Origin: Monarcha castaneiventris obscurior
Taxonomy: Eukaryota; Chordata; Aves; Passeriformes; Monarchidae
Length of the DNA: 64,000 nucleotides
Direction of reading: 5' to 3'
Assembly (NCBI GenBank): GCA_026261815.1
Contig: JAMPIT010000417.1
Span: 1,831,501 to 1,895,500 of the forward strand
Below are positions 11,591 through 24,400 of the stretch, in pieces. Positions within the stretch are counted from its first letter, which is position 1. Every line of letters begins with the position of its first letter. The position numbers and the translations under genes are program-made. A model generated the notes under the pieces. That model ran no database searches, was not told where the DNA came from, and was given only the letters and a program-made list of their open reading frames with translations.

Positions 11591-13064
11591 CTGAATCTGG
11601 TAGGCTACACATAAAAGGTGACATAGCATTGATCCATGAGGCAACTTCACAAAACTAATGAGTTGTCACCTAAGTCACAGTCCAAACAGGAACCGAGGAG
11701 GATACAGTGTGAAAATTTCTCCTTTCAGTTACATCAATGTAGTGCCAGTTGCCAGGAGAGGCAGAACCTGCCAACTGACTGCTGCACGTTCTGCAGCAGC
11801 ACAAGCAGAGAAATAAGCACACATTCAGGAAGAATTTATCACTAAGTTTATGAACTGCTCTGCTAGCACTGCCTCAACCAGCTAGTTCAGAGCAGTTCTG
11901 GGTGTTGCAAAATGAATTGCAGCATAATAGCAGATGAAGTCTTGGGTGCGTTCAGGTGGTTTCTGGCACAGTCACACAGATTTGGTTCTTGGAGTTATTT
12001 GGGGCACCAACATGAAGTATTTTCAGAGTATGTTCCTGGTAAGCATTATGTGTCTCACCCAGTCATCGCTAACCCTGCACAGTGGCTGCTTCTTGGTGAC
12101 ATGTGGCACTTTTCTTTCTGTGCTGTTAAACAAAACTGTTGTATTTTACTCTCTGCCTTTCTAATTTTGGGTGTTAAAGCAGTTACCAGGGTGTGTTATG
12201 CACCCTCCAAAGCCAGAGTTCTGAACAACTGAGAGAACTGATGATGAGTGAGGTGCATTTTTTATGTCTGGTTTGCCTGGTTAGCAGGGATTATTCAGCC
12301 CATGCCAGAAATGAGCAAAATCAGTAGTGGTTGTGAGAGAACCTGCTGTTCGTGAATGGAGTTAGCCTTAATACAGAACAAGTTCCAGGAACCCATGTGA
12401 AACTCAGCATGACAAGACCTTGGAAATTCTGCAGGTGACACAGGAGGCCCTGTACGCCATTTCTTCAAATAGTAGAAAATAGGAAGTACAGTGTGATTGC
12501 AAAGCAATCTGTTATGGCACTGTTTCTGCTCTGTTCTTGGAGTAAAAATAACATCATTTCGAATGGCTGCCAGTGCCAGCTGACGAGACCTCTGCTTTAT
12601 GAAAAATAAATGCAAACATTTTTGCTTTATGTCAGCTACATTAAGTTACATTTTTGGCACGTGTGACCAAGGTTTCTGACAATAACATAAAAATACATCT
12701 TAAGTTTCTAATTCTAAGTTAAAAAAAACTCCACGGTGAGTCCAGCTGCTTGGCACAATAGCACAACACTTGCATAGCAAATTTCATACAAGCTTTGGAT
12801 AAAAGCAATGATGATACCTAGTTTGATGTTTGCAGTTTTGCCATGTCACAACTGTAAGTGAAACTCAAAAGGTTTTGGTCAAAACTGCAGCAGAGCAGAA
12901 TGCTCAGATTTGTCATATATTAAAACTGGGCCTTGTGCTCAATGGGTCAATTTGATCATTGTCCATTGAATAATTTGCTACTGAGAAAGGAAAACTGATA
13001 GGGGTTTGAGTGATCAGACAAAGTTTAAGAGACAATATTCTTCATCAAATAACTGTAAATATTT
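11591..13064. other. Unannotated interval right of CR1
   Basis: No recognisable gene or repeat. Two open frames of 106 codons occur (plus 11912-12232 and minus 12295-12615) without resemblance to known proteins; in sequence of this composition such lengths arise by chance. Confidence 0.5.
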
Positions 13065-13070
13065 TTATTT
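13065..13070 (-). terminator. TMCC3: Candidate TMCC3 polyadenylation signal
   Basis: Minus-strand AATAAA in a run AAAATAAAAATATTT, followed by a moderately U-rich stretch. It would give TMCC3 a 3' UTR of about 5 kb, in line with the several-kilobase 3' UTR I remember for mammalian TMCC3. Other minus-strand AATAAA hexamers occur nearer the stop codon (for example near 14.03, 15.62 and 16.93 kb), so the site used is unresolved. Confidence 0.35.
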
Positions 13071-16000
13071 TAAAAAAATGTTAATGGCACCTTAGAGGCA
13101 GTCATGACTACACAACCAAATATACAAAAATTACATTTTTGTAGTTGCATCTTTCCACAGTGCTGCACAAAATGGAAATAGTATGAGCAACATTGCAGGT
13201 CACACACCAAGACAATTAACTTTAGTCAATAAAAGCAGACAATTTTTGGTACACCTTGATACTACCAGACCCAGGTTCCCTGGGTAAAAAGGAAAGGTGG
13301 CTTTGTGCAAAACTTTCCAACAACAGTACAACTTAATATGCTAAACGTACAGCAAATCAACTGCACAAGACAGTGTGACTAGGCCTCATGCAGTCCTTAT
13401 ATACAGCATCATCTCAGTTGGCTTTTTCAGGGAAAATAAGCAATTTCATTGACTAAAATAAGACTTTCCTTAGTCTTTCACTGTTGCAATGTAAAATTGT
13501 CTGATACTTTGTGCAGGATTAGAATCAGAGAGACCATTCCAACTTTATCTGAAAACAAGCCCTTTATAATCTGTACTTTAAAGGGAAGCAATATAATTAA
13601 AGGGCATGTTCTGGCATGATGGTGAATGAAGAAAGCAGATAAATATTTGCTTGAATAAAAAAAGTAGAGAATAAATTTGCCTGATTGCTAGTCCTAGGTG
13701 GACTTTCAGAAGGGATTAAATTCTGTTATCTAAAGTGTTTAATTACAATAATCTGTGTTTATCTTCTGTTGTATCATTGAATCCAGAAGTAAAATGTCTC
13801 CATCACAGTGGAAAGGGACCTAGTTTCCCAAAACAAAAACAAACAGACAAGAAAATTTGCTCTCGTACCTTCTAAATGAACCACAAGCTTCTGTGTTTTC
13901 TTTTTTCTTTCCTGAATTTCTTGTTCAATGATTTTGATTTCAGAAAGCACTAGTTGTTACTATGCAGTTAACTTTGTATCAAACATAAGCCAGAACGGAT
14001 TCAATTTCAAATGTTGTAGTCCTTATTTATTATGTTATTCAGTAGTAATAATTAGCTAGCAACCCTTGTGATTGCAAAACTGAAGCTTATTCTTACACTG
14101 CATTTGTCTTGCTTCAACTTCTGGTCAGTGGATCACGTATCTTTCCTACAGCAAATTGTCTTCACCTATTGAATTTCTATTCCCCAGATAAGCAGTCATG
14201 ATTTGTTCAAAGAAAGCCATTGGCTTTTAAATATCCTTCCTGGGGTGCAGACATCAGATCTATATTGATAGATTTCCTGCAGCAGAGGCACTACATAACA
14301 CAAACATTTGGATATTCAACTAAAATGCAGTGAAATTTTTTAGTGCCTCTCTAAGAATTCAGAACAAATAGACATCACAGGAGTGCAATAAAATGAGAAG
14401 TTGCATGAATACATATAATGTAAAGCAGAAAGAAGGAGGAGTTTAAACTGAGTCTTGTTTAGTCCTGCCAATCATTAATTAGATATTCAACAATAATGGA
14501 GTTATAGTTGAATCTAGCAGAGGGATCTGTTAGACAAGTTTTAGAGGAAACCTCATTTAGTTCTGAATGCTGAAATAGGAGAAATCAGGAAAATTGTGCT
14601 AACTTTCATAAGAAACTAAATCTCCAGAAACCTCTGAACAAAAATCTGCCAAAAGCCTATAGAACAGGTATTAACAACTTATTGAAGGGCTTTTCCATCA
14701 GAGAACCACTACCAAAGTGAAGTGAAATAATTGCCTAGCAGGCAGCACCAAGCAGAAAAGACACTGTCTGGCAACTTTTTGTTGAGTGGGAGTGTTTTAG
14801 AGGCTCATGATGAGTAGGTGTAAGGAGTATCCTAAGAATGTCTGATGTGTTGTATGAGAACATAAAAGCAAATGGTATCCTGACAGAACACGGTCAGTTG
14901 ATTGAGAAGCTGAACAGAGCTCTCATTAGAACTGCAATTCTCTGGGTTGGCCTAGGCATCCTTTCACAGGAAGCACAGCTCAGACTGCAGGCCAGATACC
15001 CACACTAATTTGTAAAAGACACAATTCCTGCCTAAAGGGGGAAGGGATACTGATACTGACACTAATGGCAGAGGCATCAGCCCTGGCTAGCTCAGACACC
15101 AGCCTTCTCTTGATCCCAAGCATAGACACAGCTGGCTAGCCTGTCCCACCACATCCTGGGGCCATTTGTATCTGTTCAGTGTGGGAAAAAGCTAGGAAGA
15201 GCTTTTCTACACTGAAACTGCCCCAACATTCTGCAGAGAGTCTGCCTGGAGCCCACTTTTAGGGGCAGCTCATAATTAACTGCAACAAAATGAAAAAGGC
15301 TCATCTCCCTTAAAATCCCTGCTTCATACTCATGAGACCTCTCTACCAGCCCTTTAAGTCTCTAGCTGTGGAGAACCATCCACCTTTTCACCAGGTTTTT
15401 CTTCCAGTCTAGTGAGCTAACATGGCATATGGAAGACTTCACCACATACCAGTGTTAGCACAAGGTAGGAAATGGGAGGGTGAAGGCAGGGTAGGAGGCC
15501 TCCCTCCCTCTTGGGTGGCCTTCCACATGGCAGAGCTCCTGGCACTGTACTCTCACTGCGAAACTACAGCAGTTTCACTCAAAAGCAGGCTTTTGCCCTT
15601 CACTTTACTTTTTTTTATTATTTTCTTGATGTGTGTCACATCCTCCAGTGATTTAAATCCAGCAGAGAAAATAACCTGGAGAAGTGATGCACCCATTCAC
15701 CAATTAGCTTGTTTTAATTTACATAACTAACATTATGCAGCCTTTCTGTGTCCTCTGCCAGATGTAAAGCCAATATGGAAATGCAAGACTTTCCTGTTCC
15801 CAATCTGGGCCCAGTCAGATTCTATCAAGACAGTGAACAATCTTTTGTAGAGCCATCGATTTTAGACTCTACCCTCATTTTGCACTGAGGTCATCTTCCA
15901 GAATTGTAATAGGATCCCTTGGAGCAGAAGCCTTCATGTTCCCAGGTTGTACCACACCAACATCCTTTGTTATAAGAAAAATACTAACCTTTTTCCTGCC

Positions 16001-18113
16001 TGTCCTTGAGGCTACCTGATGTAACGTTTCAACTACATAAACTACTACTGGCAGGATTATTGAAACATATAACCATGCAATAGGTAAAGGAGTTTTTCTT
16101 ATGTAAACATTATTAACACATGGTATTCCTTTCTTGCACATCTACCCTTCTGAACCCGTTTAATAAAATGCTAAACTAACAATTTTCTCAAGAGGCCAAT
16201 AGAGAAGTTGGTTGTGCAAGCTGAAGAGAAGAATGGAGATTATAATATAGATGGCAAGAAAACACCATGGACAGTCACAGCATTCTTAGGATCAGAACCA
16301 GTTGTTGGTCTTGTTTGGGCTCTTGTTTGTTTAGTTTTGGTTTCCACTCCACTTCCCTCTGAAGATGAGGTAGGGCTGGGTTAGGATAACATGGGTGTGC
16401 CTGACCCGATCCATTTCTGGTGACTGCAAACCAGCACAGTCCTTCCTGATTCTCTGTTCAAAGACATAGCACATCTAAAGAATTCTTAAAATATGTGCAA
16501 GTATTTTAACTGAATTTTCTAAATGCTGAGTTATATCATTATTCATTAAGTTAATTCTGTCCTTTCTTCAGTTCCTGAACCCACAAATAGTAACTATTCA
16601 CTGTTTATCTGATTGTGGTAAAATGTCAAAGTTCTTCCCTGCCTTCCCCTCACCCACTCCCTTTCCTCAGAACAAGGTCTTCACAACTTCTACACCAACT
16701 ATTGCACTTAATTAAAAAGAAATATACACATCAAGCTATGCCCTCCCTCCCTCCCATAACACCAGCATAGAAAATACTGCAACTGAAAAGAAAATGTCAT
16801 GACAATTATTTTCACAGTTACTAACACTGAACATCAAATAATTGGAGACACTGTTTTTTCACTCAATGGAGAGTGGAGAAGAATTCTGGTTGTAGTGGTT
16901 TGTTTTGTGGTGGTTTTTCATTGTTTGTTTATTTTTAATTAAGATTTTGTTTTACATCATGGCTGAAAGCCAGGCAGATTTCAGGGAATTTTTTTTTGCA
17001 GTTCCTAAATCAAGCAAAATTAATTCCAGTGGGAAAACAAACCCAACCCTGTCTCCTAGTAGTGGTACTGCATGTTAATACATTATTTCAAGGAATGCTT
17101 GTTGAGAGTGTCTACAGTTCATATATTTACAGAAGTTTAACTCCCTGCTCCCCCTATGAAGCTGTTCCCTCATGTTTCTGCCACAATTGTTAATCTGACA
17201 GAAGAAAGAAATCCACTGTACCCAGGGTCCCACCTCTTATATGCTTTGCATTCAGTTAGAACACCCCAACGATTCAGTGCTAACAAGGCTAACCTCAGCG
17301 TTGCCTTTCCGTGTACTTCTTTCCCCTTGCAGGTTGCAGGGCTTGAAACAAGTGAGTGCTTTGGTGTGCATGACAATTTACCGACCAGTTACTTGCTTCT
17401 TTACTCCTTTACAAAGCTGCCTGCAGATCTTATCATTCAATTCAGTCCATCCTTGGAAGTCTTATGCCACAGGTATGTGTTTCCCTAATGTGACAAGGAA
17501 CAGTGCCAGGACAGAAAAACTGCTAACTGTGGTCAATAGTCATCACTGGCCTCATTTACAAACAATAAACTCTGTGCAAAAAGTTACTAGCAGAAGCATC
17601 AAGTTTTGTTAGTCCCGAAAACTCCAAATCCCATGTAATGATTGGAATCTAGAACTATCAGTACACACGACTGCATAGTTTGGCTTATCATTCTAGTTGG
17701 ATTCAGAGAGAAAACTCAGTTATCAGTCTAACAGAGCTGCTACACATTATGGCACTCCCTCCTGGTCACACTCTTTGCACTCCAGCCTACTAAAAAGCAC
17801 ACCTGACACTTGCAGTTGCTGGGATCCCTCCCAGACCATCATACCATCTTTTGTGGGTATGGGTTTGGAAAGTGGAAAACCTTTTGGATTAAGGCAGAAG
17901 ACTGACTTAAGTGAGCAGTTCATCACAGATACAGCCAGTTAGACAAAATCAGATTGAACAGGCAACTGACTGCCAATAAGTATACTTTTATATATTTACA
18001 CTAGAATTTGGATACACACAGTGCTTAAAAAACAGGGAGGGGAAGAAAATAGGGGGGAAAGAAAAAGAAAAAAAAAAAATAAAAAGAAGAAAGAAACAGC
18101 CAGTCCAACAGCT
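13071..18113 (-). other. TMCC3: Probable TMCC3 3' UTR
   Basis: Sequence downstream of the TMCC3 stop codon on the minus strand. AT-rich, no splice-bounded coding exon, no clear repeat. Contains a purine-rich simple tract at about 18030-18105 (pyrimidine-rich in the transcript). Its extent depends on which polyadenylation signal is used. Confidence 0.45.
18030..18105. repeat. Purine-rich simple tract
   Basis: G/A-only sequence with GGGG, GAAAAAG and A12 runs just downstream of the TMCC3 stop. On the TMCC3 sense strand it is a C/U-rich tract within the first 100 nt of the 3' UTR, a plausible binding surface for poly-pyrimidine-binding proteins, though this is inference. Confidence 0.7.
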
Positions 18114-18416
18114 TCATCTTGGTATAATCATCCTTTCTATAGCACAAATGATATGATCCCAGTTTTTACAAAATATTGCCAGCAGCGTCACTGCAAAAAA
18201 AGTGCAGATGATATGAAAACGGCTCTTCATCATAGGAGCAATGAACTTTGCAATGGTAGAAACGCACACTAAGATGACAGTCATGAAGGCCAGGATAACA
18301 TTTATGCACTTCCCCAGGAGCACTTTGGCATTAACTGTTTCAGACTGCTGTGCTTGCTGTTCTTGCTGATGGAGCTCCAGTTTGGAAACCCGGGTCTGGC
18401 ATGATTCCAAGGCTTC
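18114..18416 (-). other. TMCC3: TMCC3 exon 4 coding part (membrane segments, stop)
   Basis: Acceptor TTTTCTGTCTCCAG precedes 18416; the exon enters in phase 0 with EALESCQTR and ends at TGA 18116-18114. It encodes the end of the second coiled coil, both hydrophobic segments ([17 protein letters not shown] and an [15 protein letters not shown] core) and the C-terminal tail. The exon continues into the 3' UTR. Confidence 0.95.
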
Positions 18417-21400
18417 CTGGAGACAGAAAACAACAATTAGGGCAGCCATATTTCCATTCAACATTTCTTCACATTTTAGCTGCAGAGCCAGCCATCAGCT
18501 AGATTAGAAGTGTAGTTTATTATAGACTACTGAAATTTCAATGAATCACCAACTTTTAAAAAAATAAATGCACTTATAGGTCTGAATGAGTGTGTCACTG
18601 TTGGCTCTGGCATAATCAAGTCTAACAACACTGTCCAAAATGTAGGTTTTTTCATGTTCCTTTTTCATGTTTGAGAAAAAGTATCGTAACTCTAATGTTC
18701 ATGACAGATGTTTCCTATATATACTGTTGATATAAAGTACTAGTAAAGCTGTTGCCGTAGCAATCACTGCATTAAAACAGCAACAAAATTATTTTCTTTG
18801 TATATTCTATAGAAAATGTTAGGGTAGGCTTGCTGTGATACTAATTAAACATCCTTTGCAACATGCAGCACTTGGTTTCCACTGCTTCTGGGGTCTACAT
18901 TAATTTTGTTCTCAAAGCCACCTGTCCTACAATGTTGGGCTTGGAGCCCTCTGTAAGATCTGCCCTTCTCCCTCTGTCAGTGTGACAGCTCATTGATCCA
19001 TACTTCAAGCTGACAGTGGAGACAGTGGAAAAACCTATGGAGATGCCTTTATGGGATTCTCTCTCATGATCTATTCTGCTTCACAATTTGTTCTAAAGAA
19101 AGCAGACCTTTCTCTTCTGCTTGAGGATGGACTAAAAGTGGTCTTTGAATAAGATGCCTCCTAAAGACACTATCCCCATGCTTAAGCCCTCCCAAAGCAG
19201 AACACAGATAAACTTCCAACTGCTTCACTTATTTGCCAAAATGCCAGCTTTTTGCTGGAGTTGGGATTTGGGCACAACTGCATAACATGGTGCAGAGCTA
19301 TAATTTCATGAGATTGATCAATTTGACATAATCCTTTACCACTGTGTGACAAGGAAGACCAATGCTCCAGCATCCCGACTTTCTTCCCCACTCTCAAACT
19401 GCAGATATTTTCCTTGCACTGGCAGGGTTGTTCACCTGATCACACAGTAAGCTGTTTCAAACCAAACCTCTGTGTATAACCACCCAGAAAGTTATACCAG
19501 CTTGATCCAGCTTTCCCTTGCTGGGTCAGTTCTTCGTTGTTTCAGCAAGTCGAACTGGCCAGGCACCAAGGCCACTACAGAGCACAGGGTACAGTGCCTG
19601 ACACCAGACTGCTTCCTTTCACTGCTCTAGGAATTAGGGACAGTTCTTAATGGGTGGCACAAACTCTGTTATGGTTCAGGCATGTTCTCCACTACACACT
19701 AATAAACTTTCCTGGTCCTTCTTCCACTCTGACTGTAAGTTATCCTCAAATTGTCTTCTGGTGCTTTAGAGAAGTCCAGCTGCAAAAGTCTGATACCTGC
19801 AGCTCTGCACTGAGAGGCTGAACACGTCTTTAAAATGATCTGCACATCCTTTAGCAAAAGAGTTAGGTTGTTACTCAGAATAGCCCCAGCTTAAATTCTT
19901 TTACTCTATTTTAGCTAATTTTCCAAACCCCCAAAGAGATAGGTTTAAACAGGCCCAACTGTACAGAGCTAAAACAAACAAGGTTGTATCAACATAGCAG
20001 TTCAATTACAAGTCTCTGACACCCCTCCAGGATTCTGCTAATGAGTTAGGAAATATTTCACAGCCCTTCTGTTGGACAACTCAGGATTCATTATGTTTTT
20101 ACATCCTCAAGATGCCTTCACAGAAAGGAGTGCTCTTTTCTTTAAATCTGTGAGAGACCTCTCTTCTTTAAACCTACAAAGGAACCTATGAAATGCTTAG
20201 ATTCAGTACCATCCCTTTCCCACTCTGTTCCTAGGAGCTTCCTAACTCACAACATTTAGGAAACACTGATCATCCTGCTGCCTGCACTCTCTGTTTAGAA
20301 ATGTGAGCACAGGTGTATGCAGGTCAGGTTTTAGGTTCTTTTACTATCTGAACCAATATAAAGACAGTCTGAGCATTCCTCAGTTGTTCATGAATAGTTT
20401 TTTCACCACTTGCTCAGACTTTGAGTAGAAATATTATACATTCTGTAAGTGCTTGTATATAAATATTCAAGTATCTACATAACTACATGCTGTCAGGACA
20501 TACTTGTGGACATTATTACTGGCTTTTGATTGAAGTCAGACATGACTACAACTGATCACTAAGGTGAACACACCCCACAGCTTTGATTATAGAGGTTGTT
20601 GTGACCACGGCTTAAAACTCTTTTAATTATAACTGGCAAATCTACAAGTCTATTTATAAATCAGCTCTCTTATGTTTTACCCTAAGTTCAATTTATAATA
20701 AACCTTGCCAGTGATGAAACTACAGGCTGGAGAAAGTCTGAGCAAGAAGTTTGAGTCAGGACATTGCCAGAAGTGTTGTGTTACACAATACAAGGAGATT
20801 CAATTCTTTCCTCCTCTGTGAAAGAAATTGAACCAGGCCATTCTTCAACCATAAGTCTGCCTAGGCTATATCATCAGTTCCAGCAGAAAAAATCCTGAAT
20901 CCAGGGAAACAAATAAAGACTGTCACTAATTCAATGTGCTGGGTTTTCACCTTAAAACAGACAAAACATGGGCTTAAATCTTTCCCCGTATTCCTTATTT
21001 AAAAAGATGTAGAAAGATGCAAGTGTTTCATGGCACAAAATTGCTACAGAACATTAGAAGTTCACGATAAGGAAAATAAGTACCTGAACATCTCGTGATC
21101 GCTCGTAGGCCTGATACGCCACTTTCTCCTCTATGCTGGCCAGCTCTTGTTTCAAGTTTGCTGTCTCATGTTGATGAAGATCAGTGAGGTCATTTAACTG
21201 GTCTTCCAATCTTTCGTATCTTATTAGGAAAAGAAGTCTAAATTTAGTGCCTTCTATTCAAGTAATGCCAAATCATGAAAACAATAGCACATTTTAAAAG
21301 GTAATTTCTCAGCGTATGATGATTTCATCTGACTGGCATTACAAAGCACGTACAGAAATCACTAAACTTTGCAAACTTTCCATAAACATTTATTTAGCAA

Positions 21401-24400
21401 TCTGAAAGCCTTTTTTGACTATTTCTTGCTGGCAGTAGGTGTTAAAAAGCAAATATTTTTACATCATTGGCAAATTATATGAACTATAAACAGTGCCTAA
21501 GGATATCCAACTCACATTTTTCACTCTTCATTTAGACAAGAAGATATGGTTTCATAAGTAAGTTTGAGCCAGTTAATAGCTCACCAGTAATGACAGGAAA
21601 AATATGTTCTCTCTCAAATACAACTGCAAGGTTCTGCCATTTGTGTACAGTCTGTTCTGGCATGCCTCTGCATGATAAACCAGTTCAAGTCAATCATCAG
21701 GAAACTAGAATTTTTTGGGTGAGTTTGTCACTTGATTTAACACACAAACAGGCAATCACTGCAGTCAGCACCAAAATAATGGAGGCAAAATTGTCTAGAA
21801 ATGGGTGGCAGGAGGATTGAAATTTTACTGGCAGTGAGCTGTCAGAAAAGGCCACTCTGCCTTCTCCTCAAATGAAGTCATGAGTTCAGCAGGCTATTTT
21901 CATTGTTCTTTCCTCCCTGTATTACCATGCAATAGCAAACCTTTCCTCATATTTCAAGAACTATAGCAAAGGAAACATGAAATATTGCCCTTCATACAGA
22001 GATTTTGCCCACTGGCATAGTAAAGACTTCAAGAATTGACTGTTACTTGAACAAGCCATAGGAAAAATGGGATATAGGTACAGCAGGTGCAAGCCCTCTG
22101 TAGAACATGTTGTCCATTTCTCACAGTGGATGATAAAGGAATTAATTGTCAAATAACAAATGCAAGACAAAGTTGTGCTACAGCACTTAAAACTACATCT
22201 CACAGCTGGACCAGGGTACAAGGTGACACTGCATCCACAAGGTAGCAATGTGTGTGAGAAGTATTTGAACAAGGTACTCAGGAGTCAAGGGTAGAGTTAT
22301 CAGCTGTAAGTCAGTTCTGCTACACCACAGACTGATTAGCTTTTTTTGAGTCACATTAGATGAGAATCCTTCCACCAGTTACAAAACCATTGGCATTTCC
22401 TATATGCAGTATTCACATAATTCACATCAAAAGTATGACAAAGGAGAGAGTTTTCTGATTAACCTTTGACAAAAGGCAAAGGACACTACACTATTTGATA
22501 GGAAATATTAATATTCTATGTGTATTCAATTTTCAGTCATTGGAAGGAATTAAACATGTTGGTACCAGACATTGATTGGAATTAATTTTTCCTCATGCTT
22601 CTGAAATCTCTCTCTCCCTCACTCACACATTTACACTTTCCAAATAGTTTCTATACCCATTCAAAAGTAATTTCAAGAGAACAGTTAAAAGAAAATACCT
22701 ATATCTTTCCTCTTGTAGCATCTGAGAAATAAAGCCATAGTCTCTTTTAAATTGGGTTTTTAAATTCTCAATATCATCAGCTAATTGGGACTGTGTCTCC
22801 TTGATTTCCCTTAGTTCCTCCAAAATCATGGAAAGCTTTCCTTGGCTGTCCAGGGTACTTGCCACAGCAGGACTAAAGGAAGTATTCCCATTGCTATCTG
22901 CTGATCCAGAGGTCCCACTTGAGCATTCATCATCACTAACGTATTTTGGTTTGGCAACAATGGTGGCACTACCCCCATAGGTTCTAGAACTCGTTTCTGG
23001 CCTAAATTCATCCAAGGTATTTTTGAGATGAGCAATGTTGTCTGCACTACCAAATTTGTTTCGGATCAGGTTGGCAAACTCTCTAGACTTGCTGAAAACA
23101 AAGACAGGTGGTGTCAAAGATACACCCGGCACACCCGACTTGCTGCTCTCTGTTCCATGCCCAGTGGTACGAGACTTTCCATGCTGAACATCTTTCAAGT
23201 TATCTTTGGAAGTATCCTTGGTAGCTTTGGAAGATCCATTTTGTTCAATATCCTTGAGCTTTTTGTGATACTGTTCCAATTTCTTCTGCAGCTGGGCAAT
23301 GGAGTGGGCAGATTTCTGGTTCTTTTTCTCAAAGACTTGCTTAATGCGCCCAGCCTGTTGCTTGTCTGCACTGTTTACCAGTTTCAAATACTCAGCCACA
23401 TTTCCATCTCGAGCTGTTTGTTCAACCTTGATTTGCTCTGTAACCTTGAGGATTTTCTGTTTCAAGCTATCTGCACTGAGCTTGACTTTGTGAAACTCCA
23501 GGACCCCATCTGGTACATCAAAGTTCAGGTTGGTATCAGAACCTCCACGGCGGATGTTAAGTGGTAAACTCAGGGTATTCATGTCATGTCTTTCCACCTT
23601 GAGAGAAAAGAAAATGAGGTAAATGGAATTTGAATTCTATTTTTTGAAATCAAACATCCAGTTTCCTTTTCCACATATAATTATACCAAGTACACAGTAT
23701 AAAGTAGCTTATATTAGCAAAGCATAATAAACTTTTCTTTGAAATTAAGCAGCAATTTTCTTGACTTCCGCAGGGTAATAAACAGTCCAAGGAACTGCTT
23801 GTCTCTCTTAAAATACAGTCAAGATAAATTAGAGAGAAAATTATTCAAATACACTTTTCAGAAGTAAGCTCTTCAGCATCCCTTACAGTTTTCCACAAAA
23901 TAACACCTAGTTAGAAAAGGTTCCTAAATATATTGTATATTCTTAAGAGATTCAAAGAGACCATGGCTGATAATCACGCAGCTTTTTCTCTTAGAAGTGG
24001 TCAAACATCAATGGAGATGTAAGCAGATTTTTCCCTCTACAGCAGTGCTATACTGTTCAGTATATTTTCCCAGGTTTAACGCCTTTTTTGATACATCCCA
24101 TTCAAATTCCTCCCACAATTCAAGGTTTTTGCAAAACTAGCTGAAAGCTCTTGGAAATTTAGCGTATGCTGCAAACTGGAAGGAACTGCTGTTTTTCAAA
24201 GCAGAGAGCATAAAGACCTGGCCTGTATTTGACTTTCCAGCTTGATGAAGGCACTCAACAACTTGTTCTGCTGTGCTAATTCTGTTTTAATAGGAAGTTC
24301 ACTGAGTGGGATTTACAGAAAGAAGCTCAGGAAAGAAAACTGCATTCTGTCAAGTTTAGGATCTGTACACCTTAAATGCTCTGGTGAAGCACAACAAACA

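Noticed and set aside
11912..12615. Two 106-codon ORFs on opposite strands right of the CR1
   Set aside because: No resemblance to any family I know and no gene context; CR1 frame matches stop before 11.6 kb.
23028..23567. 179-codon plus-strand ORF
   Set aside because: It is the antisense shadow of TMCC3 exon 2, which has conserved protein sequence and proper splice sites on the minus strand.
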